NCBI GenBank assembly: GCA_024234995.1
Contig: JACKNF010000010.1
Coordinates: 52,344-116,343, forward strand
Length of the DNA: 64,000 bases
Direction of reading: 5' to 3'
From: Gammaproteobacteria bacterium
GTDB lineage: Bacteria; Pseudomonadota; Gammaproteobacteria; Competibacterales; Competibacteraceae
A program made the translations under genes and the position numbers. Of this stretch, positions 9,263 to 19,334 are shown one piece after another. Each line of letters begins with the position of its first letter. The stretch's first letter is position 1. The notes under the pieces are model-generated. The model was not told the DNA's origin, searched no databases, and saw only the letters and a list, made by a program, of their open reading frames with translations.

Positions 9263-9561
9263 GAGACCGTCAATCAGGTCTGCGAACCGATATCCAGTGG
9301 ACGGTCATCGGCCAGTCAGGTCTCCGCGCAACTGGCGTGGCATTGCCGGTGGTGAATCGGACGTGACATTCACCGGCCCGTCTAGGATCGGAACCGGCCT
9401 GCTGAAAACGGGCATCGGCGTTGCTGGCCATAAGCCCGCACGCTGGCCGGTCCGGCTTGCCGTTTGGGGACGTGATCGGCATTGTCAACTTGTCGAAAGG
9501 AAGTCGTTTTTTTCCGCGATGTGAGGCAATGCGGAAGCTCAACCTGCCATCCGGGCACACG

Positions 9562-9948
9562 TCACCTGTTGCCAGGAGTCAAACGCCTGGGCGCGAGCGG
9601 CACGATACTCGACAGCGGCCATCCGATGCCGGCGGGGGCGAAACAGATTGTTAATGGGGCCATGGGCGGAGAGAAAGCGCTGGGCATGGCCCGGGGACTT
9701 GAAACGACGCATTTGCCGTTCCCGCTGTCGGGTCGGCCCCACATATGCACGTAAATTCCGCCGTCTCTGTAATACAAATGTACGCGAGTGATATGATTCG
9801 TATTTTTATCCTGGTTGGTCCAGCCATCGTAGAACCAAGCGTACTTTTCCAGCTGTTCAATAGTCTGCTTTGGCCTTTCTTCTTCTCCACAGCCGGTAAG
9901 ATCTGCCACTAAGATCAGTAAGATTCCTAACCGCAAGTACTGACGCAT
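9562..9948 (-). CDS. Small lipoprotein, C-terminus possibly altered
   Basis: The product has 128 residues with a lipoprotein signal peptide (LGILLILVADLTGC, lipobox ending in Cys near residue 20) and a GAGGA site before the ATG. Residues 40-75 (WFYDGWTNQDKNTNHITRV, IYVHMWG) resemble a recurring bacterial domain with the pattern W-x-N-x-D-x-x-T-x-x-ITRV-...-VHMWG. After about residue 80 the sequence becomes Pro/Ser-rich and unlike that family, so a frameshift or recombination near 9700 is possible. It is predicted to be membrane-anchored. The function is unknown. Confidence 0.55.
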   Translation of the reverse strand: MRQYLRLGILLILVADLTGCGEEERPKQTIEQLEKYAWFYDGWTNQDKNTNHITRVHLYYRDGGIYVHMWGRPDSGNGKCVVSSPRAMPSAFSPPMAPLTICFAPAGIGWPLSSIVPLAPRRLTPGNR

Positions 9949-10016
9949 CGTGTTGTCCTCTTCTTGTTCACTATGTGGCTACGATCCGGATGATTCATCA
10001 CTCTGGAATAACCCCC

Positions 10017-10418
10017 ATGACGGATTTGTCCACCGCGCCAAAGGCCCGGTGTCTTTGTATCGATATTGAAACAGCGCGTTCGGATCGGATGATCCTGCGT
10101 GAGCTTGGCGTCTACCGGCCAGACCTCGATGTCCGTGCGCGTATCAACGGCAAGGCGGAGGATTTTGCCGCGAGGCTCGACCAGCTGACCGAAGGGGCTG
10201 CCTTCGTGCTCGGTCATAATGTGGTTGCATTTGACCAGCCAGCGCTCGCTGCCCTGCATCCCGGACTCGCCTTGCACCGCCTCCCGCTGATCGACACGCT
10301 GGAACTTTCACCCATCGCCTTTCCGCAGAACCCGTATCACCACCTGATCAAAGACTATAAGCTCTGCACCACCACACGCAACGATCCGGTGCGCGATGCG
10401 GAGATAGCCTATTGCTTT
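10017..10418 (+). pseudogene. N-terminal exonuclease part of an exonuclease-RecQ helicase gene (interrupted)
   Basis: From the ATG at 10017 (a GTG at 9975 is possible) about 134 residues encode a DEDD-type 3'-5' exonuclease-like domain: CLCIDIETA (metal-binding D/E), GHNVVAFDQPAL, then IDTLELSPIAFP and RNDPVRDAEIAY with a late acidic residue. The frame runs into the left end of an IS630-family element. The protein resumes in the same logical order at 11632 with the helicase part. WRN-like proteins show the same order of nuclease then RecQ helicase. Read together, this is one gene disrupted by an IS. Confidence 0.75.
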
Positions 10419-11630
10419 AACTGATCTAATTTGACTTTGCAGAGCTGATCCGTTTTGCTGTAGGGAACTGTGAACGGAGGAGCCTGCCCATGCCATTGCC
10501 CAAATATGTGGTTCGCCTGACGGATGAAGAGCGCGCCGAGCTGGAAGACCTAATCCGCACCGGGAAACGGGCGGCATCGGTGTTGATCCACGCCCGCATT
10601 TTACTCAAGGCCGATGCTGGGGCGAACGGGCCGGGCTGGGATGACGATCGGATTGCCGAAGCGGTGGAATGAGGTGCTTCCACGGTGTACCGAGTGCGTC
10701 AAGCCTTTGTCGATGAGGGACTGGCGGCGGCGCTGTACCGCAAGAAACCGACGGGCCGATGCTATCGGAAGCTGGATGGTGCCCAGGAGGCGCAGTTGAT
10801 CACGCTGGCGTGCAGTACACCTCCGGCTGGGCGGACGGGCTGGACCTTGCGATTGCTGGCCGATCGGTTGGTCGAGTTGGAGGTGGTGGACGCAATTAGC
10901 CCGGAATGCGTGCGCATGACGCTCAAAAAAACGAACTCAAGCCGTGGCTCCGGAAGCAATGGGTGATCCCGCCCCCGGCCAATGCCGAATTTGTCTGCGC
11001 GATGGAGGACGTCCTGGAAGTGTACACCCGGCCCTACGATCCGGCCCGGCCGGTGGTCTGCTTGGATGAACTGAACAAGCAACTGGTAGCCGAGATCCAG
11101 ACCCCGTTGCCGGTCGAATCCGGCCAACCGGCCCGCTTCGATTTCCAATACGAACGGTGTGGCACCGCGAACCTGTTCATGACCAGCGAACCCTTGGTCG
11201 GGCAACGCGCTATCACCGTCACTGCGCAACGGACAGCCGTCGACTTTGCCCAGGTGGGCCCGTGATCTACTGGAAGTTCGCTACCCCATGCCGAAAAAGT
11301 GGTCTTGGTGATGGATAACCTCAACACCCACAAACCCGCCGCCCTGTATCACGCCTTTGAACCGGCGGTCGCGCGCGCGCTGATCAACCGCCTGGAGATT
11401 CATCACACCCCCAAGCATGGCAGTTGGTTGAATATGGCCGAGATCGAACTGAGCGTCCTGAGCCGGCAATGTCTCGATCGACGCATCGCCCATCTTGACA
11501 CCCTGACTCAGGAGGTGGCGGCCTGGGAGCAGGCGCGCAACGCGAACACCCAAGCGGTGAATTGGCGCTTTACCACTCCCGATGCCCGCATCAAACTCAA
11601 ACGCCTCTATCCGTCAATTCAGAACAGTTG
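10419..11630 (+). mobile_element. IS630-family element inserted in the helicase gene
   Basis: Imperfect inverted repeats mark the ends: AACTGATCTAATTTGAC on the left and the reverse complement of AACTGTTCTGAATTGAC on the right. The usual TA target duplication cannot be placed cleanly, so the ends are accurate to a few bases. The element carries a broken transposase and separates the exonuclease and RecQ halves of a single gene. Confidence 0.75.
10490..11629 (+). pseudogene. IS630-family transposase, broken
   Basis: A good GGAGGAG site precedes the ATG. The N-terminal domain (YVVRLTDEERAELEDLI) hits a TGA at 10670, where a Cys codon is likely ancestral. It continues in the same frame (STVYRVRQAF, LITLACSTPPAGRTGWTLRLL), shifts frame near 10930 (AHDAQKNELKPWLRKQW, then VVCLDELNKQL with the first catalytic Asp) and shifts again near 11265 (LVMDNLNTHKPAAL with the second Asp, HTPKHGSWLNMAEIE with the Glu). 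The DDE residues are all visible but in three pieces. Inactive as read. Confidence 0.85.
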
Positions 11631-11631
11631 A

Positions 11632-14600
11632 AGCACTATGCGCTCTTCATCGAAGAGCGCGAGGCTTTGCGGCGCCGTGCGGAGGAGCGGGCCGACGAAA
11701 TGCTGTGCCTGCATTTTTTGCTGGGGCTCGAAAGCGGCAAGGGTATGGCGAATTTCTTTGCCACGCTGCGGCGTGCCCTCAAGCCATCGCTGGCGGAGAC
11801 CGTCCTCGCCTGGCAGCGGGCCACGGCAGGTAAAGTATTATGCATCACCGGCCAGCGCTGGGTGCTTGAATGCGGCTTGCCAGCACCCAGCTGGCACAAA
11901 CCGCTTGCCTATGTGCTGGCTTGGCTGGGTGTGGCCAGCGGCAACTCCGTGCTACCGCCCTGGGTACAATGCCGTTTTCCGCGCATCCACGAAATCATCG
12001 CCCGGCTGCGGGACACGCCCTGCTCCGGTTCCGCTTGCATTTGGTGCCGCGAGCAGCATGATCTCAATACACTTCTGCCGCGTTATTTTCCGGGCATCAC
12101 GCGATTTCGCAGCGAACCTGCGACACCCGATGGCCAGTCTTTGCAGCAGGCCATCGTCGAAAACGGGTTTTCCGGCTGCTCGACGCTGGCCATTCTGCCT
12201 ACAGGCGGTGGCAAGTCCTTGTGCTTCCAGCTTCCGGCCCTTGCACGCTACTACCGTAGCGGCAGTCTCACGGTGGTAATCTCACCGCTGCAGTCGCTCA
12301 TGAAGGACCAGGTGGACAACCTGGAGGCAAGAGGCATGACCTGTGCGGGTTATCTCAACAGCCTGCTCAATCCCATGGAACGCCGGACGATGCTCGAAAA
12401 ATTGCGGCTTGGCGACCTCGGCTTAATCTTCGTCGCCCCGGAGCAGTTCCGCAGCACGGCCTTTACCAATGCACTGACGTATCGGCAGATCGGTGCCTGG
12501 GTGTTCGACGAAGCCCACTGCCTCTCCAAATGGGGTCACGCTTTTCGTCCGGATTATCTCTACGTATCACGCTTCATCAAGACCTTTCAGAAGGACAGCC
12601 CCTCGCCCGTCTTCTGCTTTACCGCGACGGCCAAACCGGATGTCGTCGACGACATCTGCCAGCACTTCACCGAACGGCTCAAAATCACGCTCAAGCGGCT
12701 CGAAGGTGGCGTGGAGCGCAAGAATCTCCGCTATGAGGTGCGACACGTTCCGAGCACGGGGAAATATGGCGAGATCTTGCATCTTCTCCGCGAGGCCCTG
12801 CAAGAAGAGGGGGGCGCTATCGTGTTCTGCGCGCGGCAGAAGACCGTGGAGGAGACCGCTCACTTCCTCAAGAATGCGGGGCTCGATTGCGGCTACTTCC
12901 ACAGTGGCATGCAGCCCGCGGAAAAACGTGAAACACAGGAGGCTTTTCTCGCCGGCGCACTGCGGGTCATCGTCGCAACCAACGCCTTCGGCATGGGCGT
13001 GGACAAGCCGGATGTGCGTCTGGTCCTTCACCTCGACACACCCGGCTCCCTTGAGAACTACCTTCAGGAAGCCGGCCGCGCGGGACGTGACCAAGCCCCC
13101 GCGCGCTGTGTCCTGCTCTACGATGACACGGACCTCGATGTGCAGTTTCGCTTGCTCAAGAATTCCCGCCTCACACAGCACGACATCCATACCATCCTTA
13201 AAGCGCTGCGCGCTATCGAGCGCAAGGATCGCGGCGACGGCGAAGTGGTGGTGACCAGCGGCGAGATCCTGCTCGAAATTCCGGACACCCAGCGTATCGA
13301 TCCCGACGCCAAAAACGCTGACACCAAGGTGCGCATCGCCATCGCCTGGCTCGAAGAGGCGCGTCTGCTCGAACGCCATGAAAACCGCACACGTGTCTTT
13401 CCCGGCAGCCTGATGGTCACGAGCATCGAAGAAGCACGCGATCATTTGCAGAAGAAACTTGGCCCTGAGGCTAACATTGCGCCTTACATGACCATCCTCT
13501 CGGTGCTTATCCAGGCGGACGACGACAAAGGCATCTCCACCGACGAGCTCTTGATGGCCACAGGCGCGGATTTGCATACATTGCAGCAGATGCTGCGTGA
13601 ACTCGATCAATGGAAGCTGCTTTCCAACGACATCGAGATCGGTGTGACCTTCTATCGCGATCCTGACACCATTCAGCGGCTCGCCGAGTTAGCACGCATC
13701 GAAGATGCCTTGTTCGCCAGCCTGCGCGAAGCAGCGCCCGATGCAGACCAGGAAGACTGGCAGGTATTGAATGTACGGCGCCTGTGCGACACCTTGCGGC
13801 GTGACACCCGCGTGGACTTCAACCCGGAACGGCTCACCCGCCTGCTCAAGTCGGTTGCCGAACCTTTTGGCGAAGGATCCGCTAACCGGGGTTTCTTCGC
13901 GCTGCGCCCGCAAACAGCAGACAGCCGCTGTCTCAAGCTGTTGCGCAGCTGGCAGGAGATCGAGATCATCCGCGAACGCCGCATGCAGTTTGCCCAATCT
14001 CTCGTCCGGGAATTCATGGCACGCCGCCAAGGTAACTCACTGCTTGTCACCTGCAAGCAGGGCGAACTTGAAGCCGCGTTGCAGGGCGACACGACCCTCG
14101 CCGGTCTCGCCGTGACGAAATGGGATATTGCTCTTTCAGCCGCGTTGCTCTACCTCGACGCCAACGAAGTCCTGCACCTTGCCCGAGGCAAGGCCGTGTT
14201 CCGTGCCGCCATGCGTATCGCCCTCAACCCCGAAGCCCGCCGCCGCCGGTTCAGAAAAGCCGACTACGCGGAGCTTGCCCTGCACTACAAAGATAAAATC
14301 GTCCAAGTGCATGTAATGGCGGAGTATGCCAAGCTCGCTATTGCCAAGATCCAGGCCGCCATGGATTTTATCGTGGACTATTTCCGCCTGGAGCGCAGTG
14401 AGTTCATCCGGCGCTACTTCGCAGGGCGCAAGGATGTCCTTGAGCTAGCTACCACGGAGGCGGCTCACCGGCGTATCCTCACGGCGCTCGCAAACCCCGG
14501 ACAGCAAGCCATCGTCGCCCGGCGCTGGGAAGACCTCGAACCGATGGCCGCCCTTTGCCGCCTGCGTGACATCCCAGTGACCCTGCTTCGCGATGGCGGC

Positions 14601-14948
14601 CAACTCCATCTGCATCTCACGCGCGAAGGGTATATCTTGCGCACTCTGTTGAATGGGAATAACACGGGTACGCGCCGCAAGCGTATGCTGCTTCGCGCAA
14701 GCGTGCTCAACCGCTGGTTTCGCTTGCGCTTCGGCGCGGAGCCAGGCAGTACCATCGCCCATCCCTTCCGGGCGGCCCTGGGCCAGTTCATCCACGACAC
14801 CGGGCAGGCCAATCCAAGCGGCGAGTTGCTCACTGACGACCTCATCGAGGCCCTCTACGACTTCGGCCTCGCCGGTAAACCCAGTGCAAGCCCCCGCCCC
14901 AATGCGCCGCTCATGCTCATGACGGCACATCGGGTTGTGTTGCGTTAA
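11632..14948 (+). pseudogene. RecQ-family helicase part of the interrupted gene, 3' end truncated
   Basis: About 1,105 residues of a large RecQ-type superfamily 2 helicase. Motif I is ILPTGGGKSLCFQLPAL, Ia VVISPLQSLMKDQ, II VFDEAHCLSKWGHAFRPDY, III FCFTATAKPDVV, V VIVATNAFGMGVDKPDVRLV and VI QEAGRAGRDQAPARCVLLY. The frame is open upstream only because it reads through the IS630 end. Its last residues are LMTAHR followed by VVLR and a stop, and those last codons lie in the left terminus of the IS6-family element. In large RecQ proteins of this kind LxTAHR normally continues as AKGLEFDHV of a UvrD-like C-terminal domain, so the 3' end is probably lost. DNA unwinding with the N-terminal nuclease in repair or phage defence is inference. 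Confidence 0.8.
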
Positions 14949-15738
14949 TTTCTGACAGACGAGCTTTAACCCTCTCTGGATTGAATTAGGCAGCCAGGGA
15001 ATAGAACTGTTCGGCGGCGGAGAAATCCCGCCCGTCGACGGTGATCATCTGCCCTTTCTTAATCATGTGCATCAGTTCGATGCCTTGCAGGGTCACTCGG
15101 GCGGAACGGAAGGATTGGAACCCGAGCATCGGCCGGACGATGCGTTTAACCGCGCGATGATCCTGTTCCACTAAATTGTTTAAGTACTTGTTTTGGCGCA
15201 TTTCAATGGCATGACCGGTTTCCTCCTTCAGGGCTTCAAGCGCCACCGTATTAGCCCCGCTCTTGTCAATCGTGACCGTGTCCGGCAGGCCATGCTGTCG
15301 AATGGCTTTCTTGAAAAAACGGTGCGCGGCTTTCTTATCACGATGCGCCGTGAGCAAGAAATCGATGGTCTGGCCGTCCCGATCAACCGCACGGTAGAGG
15401 TATTTCCATTGGCCCTTGACCTTGATGTACGTCTCGTCCATCCGCCAACGCGTGCCCACCGGGCGCTTTGGTCCTTTGCGGAAAGCCGCTTCCAACTGCG
15501 GCGTAAACTTCTGAACCCAGCGATAAACGCTGGAATGATCGACTTCAACACCCCGCTCCGCCAGCATTTCTTCCAAGTTCCTGTAGCTCAATGGGTACGC
15601 CAGGTACCAACGAACACTCGTCAGGATGAGGTCTCGTTCAAAGCGGTGGCCTCTAAAATCGATCATGCGGGTTCTCAAATCAGGACGGGGGCCGTATAGC
15701 TTACCGAAATCGAACCCTCTCAGCTAACGCAACATGTC
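14932..15738 (-). mobile_element. IS6-family element, right end split by an IS4-family insertion
   Basis: The left terminal repeat contains TGTTGCGTTA (around 14937-14947) and the right end contains the reverse complement TAACGCAACA around 15725-15734. The IS4-family element inserted inside the right terminus, so a short piece of the IS6 end reappears after 16939 (CGCAACATGT). The left end lies within the last codons of the RecQ-type gene. Confidence 0.7.
14986..15678 (-). CDS. IS6-family transposase
   Basis: The product has 230 residues and is complete. It begins with the IS6 pattern FRGHRFERDLILTSVRWYLAYPLSYRNLEEML. The DDE catalytic core is visible as RWRMDETYIKVKGQW (D), VTIDKSGAN (D) and NKYLNNLVEQDHR (E). 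IS6-family elements move by replicative cointegration and often rearrange neighbouring DNA. A short relic of a related N-terminus lies at 59451-59510. Confidence 0.9.
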   Translation of the reverse strand: MRTRMIDFRGHRFERDLILTSVRWYLAYPLSYRNLEEMLAERGVEVDHSSVYRWVQKFTPQLEAAFRKGPKRPVGTRWRMDETYIKVKGQWKYLYRAVDRDGQTIDFLLTAHRDKKAAHRFFKKAIRQHGLPDTVTIDKSGANTVALEALKEETGHAIEMRQNKYLNNLVEQDHRAVKRIVRPMLGFQSFRSARVTLQGIELMHMIKKGQMITVDGRDFSAAEQFYSLAA

Positions 15739-16939
15739 TTACCACCTATCAGTTCTGAGTTAGACTAGGATTATGAGTTTAATGAACATCATGAGGGGAT
15801 CATGGGAACGGTTCGACAATTGGCGACAGCAATCGAAGCAGGATTGAGAGCAGCTCACCCAGGGTTGCGTAAGACAGTGATTACGAAATTGGCCTTGGCG
15901 GTCGGGGCGATTCTGGAAGCTCAGACCCCAAATACTGTGGAACTTGCTAATCTTTTACCGTTGGAGACCGAACGGCAAGATATGCGCGAGCAGTGGCTGC
16001 GCCGGTTATTAAAAAATCCATTGCTGTCGAGTAGCGAAGTGCTGGAACCGTGGGCGCGCCAAGCCTTAACCGCGGCGGGCCCGCAGGGACAGACGATCAT
16101 TCTGAGTCTGGACCAAACCGATTTGGGGGATCGTTTTGCGATTTTGATGGTGAGCCTTGGGATCGGCGATCGGGCCTTACCTCTTGCTTGGCGGGTGGAA
16201 GCTGGCCCGGCCAATCTGGGTTTTGCGGCCCAGAAAGCGGTATTAGAACAAGTTCGCGCGTGGCTCCCGGCGGGAGCCGAGGTGCTGCTTTCAGCGGATC
16301 GCTTTTATCCCTCGGTGGATTTATTCGCGTGGCTTCACGCGCAGTCCGGTTGGCATTATCGGTTACGATTGAAAGGCAATCTCAATGTAGATCCAGGGTT
16401 TGGAGACATGACCACGACCGGGGCGCTGGCGGCGGGGCAAACCGCGCGCTTTCTGCTCAATGTGCGGTTATTTAATCAGGGGGTACCGACCCATCTGGCG
16501 ATTTGGCACGAGCCTGGGCATCCGGAACCCTGGATCATCGCCATGAATGACCCGCCAAATCGGGCGACCGTGCGGGATTACGCGAGTCGCTGGGGCATTG
16601 AGCCGATGTTCTCCGACTTCAAAAGCCGCGGTTTTCAATTAGAAGACACGCAGTTACAGGCCGCTGACCGGCTCGATCGGTTGCTGCTGATCATGGCCTT
16701 GGCCATGTACTGGTGCGTGCGCGTCGGTCAAGAGGAGGCCCGCGATCACCCCACGCCCCTGGAAAAAAGACGCAAGAACAGACCGATCCTCACCATTGGA
16801 CCTTTCGAAAACTCGCCCGTAGCGCCGTTTCCTGGTTCACCCGGGGTCTGCGTGCGCTCCACCGGAAGCTACAAATGCAACAACCGTTACCTTCCTTCTA
16901 TCGGGTTTGCCCCGTGATGAGAAACTGATAGGTGGTAAG
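15738..16939 (+). mobile_element. Complete IS4-family element with 10-bp target duplication
   Basis: The termini are CTTACCACCTATCAGTT and its inverse ACTGATAGGTGGTAAG. The element is flanked on both sides by CGCAACATGT (15728-15737 and 16940-16949), a 10-base direct repeat in the size range expected for IS4-type transposition. It is nested in the right end of the IS6-family element. A 3' fragment of a related copy lies at 8058-8632. Confidence 0.92.
15802..16917 (+). CDS. IS4-family transposase
   Basis: The product has 371 residues. A DDE-type core is visible: IILSLDQTDLGDRFAIL (first D), VLLSADRFYPSVDLFAWL (second D) and the YREK-like region YASRWGIEPMFSDFKSRGFQLEDT (catalytic E). The C-terminus beyond LEKRRKNRP may read past the ancestral end, because a parallel frame there (KTQEQTDPHHWTFRKLARSAVSWF) looks more transposase-like. 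A one-base indel near 16765-16770 is possible. Confidence 0.85.
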   Translation: MGTVRQLATAIEAGLRAAHPGLRKTVITKLALAVGAILEAQTPNTVELANLLPLETERQDMREQWLRRLLKNPLLSSSEVLEPWARQALTAAGPQGQTIILSLDQTDLGDRFAILMVSLGIGDRALPLAWRVEAGPANLGFAAQKAVLEQVRAWLPAGAEVLLSADRFYPSVDLFAWLHAQSGWHYRLRLKGNLNVDPGFGDMTTTGALAAGQTARFLLNVRLFNQGVPTHLAIWHEPGHPEPWIIAMNDPPNRATVRDYASRWGIEPMFSDFKSRGFQLEDTQLQAADRLDRLLLIMALAMYWCVRVGQEEARDHPTPLEKRRKNRPILTIGPFENSPVAPFPGSPGVCVRSTGSYKCNNRYLPSIGFAP

Positions 16940-16949
16940 CGCAACATGT

Positions 16950-17212
16950 ATGGACGCGGCATGGATTGCAAGCGGTGTTGATGTGTTCCGGCAGTCAGGA
17001 AAAGTTGCGGCCATGTATTCGGTCTTGAGTGAAGGGTTTAGCCCTCGGACCTTGATGAAATCCGCGAATCGGTCCCTATCAGAACCACGCGCTCAAGGCG
17101 CGAGTTGCGTTTCGGGTTTGGCCGATTCTGGAATAACCTGTCCTGCCATCACGCGATCAATCGCCTACGAACTACCGCATCCATTCCCTGGATGAGGACT
17201 CCACTCGGTGGA
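16950..17212. other. Stretch without recognisable gene between IS elements
   Basis: This is host-like sequence between the IS6/IS4 nest and the IS110-family gene. An 87-codon plus-strand frame exists but has no domain pattern or convincing ribosome site. I see no continuation of the truncated helicase here. Confidence 0.5.
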
Positions 17213-18265
17213 TCAGGCGGGGGCTGAAGTCCATCGGGGTTGATGATCGGGGTGGTAAACCCGGCCGTGATAAAGTAGCGCCCAAAGGGTGCGCGCTCGT
17301 TTGTTGGCAAACGCCACTAACGCCACGTTGGTCGGGCGGCGTTTCGCCAGTTTGCCAAGCCAGGTGTGTTCAAAATCCGGTCGCTTCTGCTGCGTGCGCC
17401 AAATCGTGCGCACCCCATGGATGAGCAATCGCCTCAAGTAGCCATCACCGCGCTTACTGATGCCCAGTAAGCCCACTTTCCCGCCAGAAGAACGTTGCTT
17501 AGGAACCAAGCCCAGCGCCGCCGCCAGCTGACGACCATGACGGTACTGCTTGGCATCCCCCACCGTGGCCACCATGGCCGTCGCGGTGAGCACCCCCACC
17601 CCCGGCACTACCGCGAGCCGTTGACTCGCCTCGTTTTGCCGATGCCAGGCGGCCAGTAGCGCCTCACAGTGGGCGATTTCCGCAGCCAACTGCTTGAGAT
17701 GATCATACAGTCGTTGGATGAGTTGGCGCAGCAGATCAGGCAACCCATTTTCGCCGTCTTCCAGGATCGCGGGCACCTGTGAAAGGACCCGATGGGGGCC
17801 TACCGGCAGCACAAATCCAAATTCCGTGAGCAAACCACGCACTTGATTGCACAGCGCCGTCCAACTTTTGACCAACCCTGACCGCGCTCGGTGAATCGAT
17901 AATACCGCTTGCTGTTCGGCCGATTTGATGGGCACTACCGGCATCTCCGGTTGCCGGGCCGCCGTGGCGATCGCCGCCGCATCCGCCGCATCGTTTTTGT
18001 TCGTCCTCACGAACGGTTTGACATACTGCGGTGAAATCAGGCGCGGCGTATGGCCCAAACTCGTCAGTTTCCGTCCCCAATAGTGCGAACCGCTACACGC
18101 CTCCATGGCGACGATGCAAGGCGCCAATTGCGCGAAAAATTCTAGCATTTGCCCCCGGCTTAGGCGTTTCTTGAGAATCGCCTTTCCTTCGGTATTCACA
18201 CCATGAACTTGGAATACCGATTTCGCTAAATCAAGACCGATCAAAGTCACTTTGCTCATGGACAC
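17213..18265 (-). CDS. IS110-family transposase
   Basis: The product has 350 residues and is complete. The N-terminal DEDD domain starts VTLIGLDLAKSVFQVHG (first D), followed by CIVAMEACSGSHYWGRKL (E) and RTNKNDAADAAAIATAA (paired D). The C-terminal helix-hairpin transposase_20 domain includes LAVVPGVGVLTATAMVATVG and AAALGLVPKQRSSGGK with its Ser nucleophile. IS110 elements use RNA-guided recombination, with a bridge RNA in the non-coding end. Any such RNA would lie in the sequence flanking this gene, but I could not define the element ends. Confidence 0.9.
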   Translation of the reverse strand: MSMSKVTLIGLDLAKSVFQVHGVNTEGKAILKKRLSRGQMLEFFAQLAPCIVAMEACSGSHYWGRKLTSLGHTPRLISPQYVKPFVRTNKNDAADAAAIATAARQPEMPVVPIKSAEQQAVLSIHRARSGLVKSWTALCNQVRGLLTEFGFVLPVGPHRVLSQVPAILEDGENGLPDLLRQLIQRLYDHLKQLAAEIAHCEALLAAWHRQNEASQRLAVVPGVGVLTATAMVATVGDAKQYRHGRQLAAALGLVPKQRSSGGKVGLLGISKRGDGYLRRLLIHGVRTIWRTQQKRPDFEHTWLGKLAKRRPTNVALVAFANKRARTLWALLYHGRVYHPDHQPRWTSAPA

Positions 18266-18343
18266 CTCGCTTCTGCCAATGGTTGGGGTTTGGCTACCTT
18301 GACTCTATCCTGCCTCCGTAGCTCGCCCGCGTCCATGTCATTA

Positions 18344-19187
18344 GATACTGTAGTCACGAGATGTTGGCCCAGAGAGCGATACATCGGATGTGGACGGCGG
18401 CGAGGAAAGAGGCGGTGTTTTTGGCGTATCTTGTAGCGATGCCGCGCCAGCGTTTGAGGTGCAGAAAGGCGTTCTCGACGAGATGGCGCAGCTTGTACAG
18501 ATCCTCGTCGTAAGGCCTCTGGATTGAACGGTTTTTCTTCGGCGGGATAACGGGGTTCATCTTCTGCGCCGTCGCCTGTTCGAGGATCGCATCCGTATCA
18601 TAGGCTTTATCCGCGAGAAGATGATCGGCATCAATGCCTTCAATCAGTTTTGAAGCCTGTGTGCAATCCGCTGTTGTACCTTGAGTGATAACGACTCTGA
18701 GCGGCATACCAAACGCATCCACCGCCAGATGTATTTTTGTATTGAGCCCCCTTTTGTACGGCGCATATCCTGATTACCGCCTCTGGCTCCCGCCGCATGG
18801 GGATGGACTTTGCAGTGGCTGGCGTCGATCATCAGCCATTCGTAATCCGGCTCGTCGATCAGAATTTCCAGCAATTTCTCCCACACGCCCGCATCCCGCC
18901 AGCGGATGAAACGGCGATGCGTATTGCTCCAGCCGCCATAGTCGGGTGGCAAGTCTCGCCACGGCGCACCCGTTCTTAAAATCCAGAACACAGCATTGAT
19001 AAAAAGACGGTTGTCTTTGGCAATGCCGCCCCAGACACCCTTGCGCCCCGGCAGGTGCGGTTCCAGCAATGCCCAGGTTTCATCGGAAAGATCGTGACGG
19101 TGATGGGCAGGTTTCGAGTATTTCATGCAGGCCTCCTTCTCTGGCCTGCCGATCCTCTCACATATCTTATCTCATGACTACACTATC
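18344..19187 (-). mobile_element. IS5-family element (IS427-like)
   Basis: Imperfect inverted repeats GATACTGTAGTCACGAGAT (left) and the reverse complement of GATAGTGTAGTCATGAGAT (right) are flanked by TA on both sides. The single transposase is encoded in two overlapping frames, as is usual for IS427-group elements. It lies 79 bases from the IS110-family gene. Confidence 0.8.
18354..19126 (-). CDS. IS5-family transposase, two overlapping frames
   Basis: The first frame (19126 to about 18644) carries an N-terminal DUF4096-type domain (HDLSDETWALLEPHLPGRKG) and the first DDE Asp in EWLMIDASHCKVHPHAAG. The second (18722 to 18354) carries HLLADKAYDTDAIL and HLVENAFLHLKRWRGIATRY (D and E). Programmed slippage at an A4-G5 run near 18745-18755 would join them into one protein. 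This is normal for the group, so it is not necessarily a pseudogene. Confidence 0.85.
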
Positions 19188-19273
19188 TAGAACCAATTAA
19201 CATCACATGCAATTATGATCCATTAAGGAGCCCTCCAGCAGCATCCATTAAATTTCATCTCACTGAGATCTGC

Positions 19274-19322
19274 TTGACAAGCAGGTCATAGCGTTCTACG
19301 ATTAGAGTACATTTGTACTCTA
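19274..19322 (+). promoter_or_regulatory. Sigma70 promoter with abutting palindromic operator for the LexA-like gene
   Basis: TTGACA (19274-19279) and TACGAT (19297-19302) are separated by exactly 17 bases. Immediately downstream, over the expected transcription start, lies TAGAGTACA-TT-TGTACTCTA (19303-19322), an inverted repeat with perfect 9-base arms. The LexA-like start codon follows 12 bases later. The placement is that of an autorepressor operator. The half-site GTACA differs from the common CTG-N10-CAG LexA box. Confidence 0.8.
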
Positions 19323-19334
19323 TGACGAGCTGCC

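Noticed and set aside
12567..13610. 347-codon minus-strand frame opposite the RecQ gene
   Set aside because: Antisense shadow in GC-rich DNA. The plus strand carries all helicase motifs.
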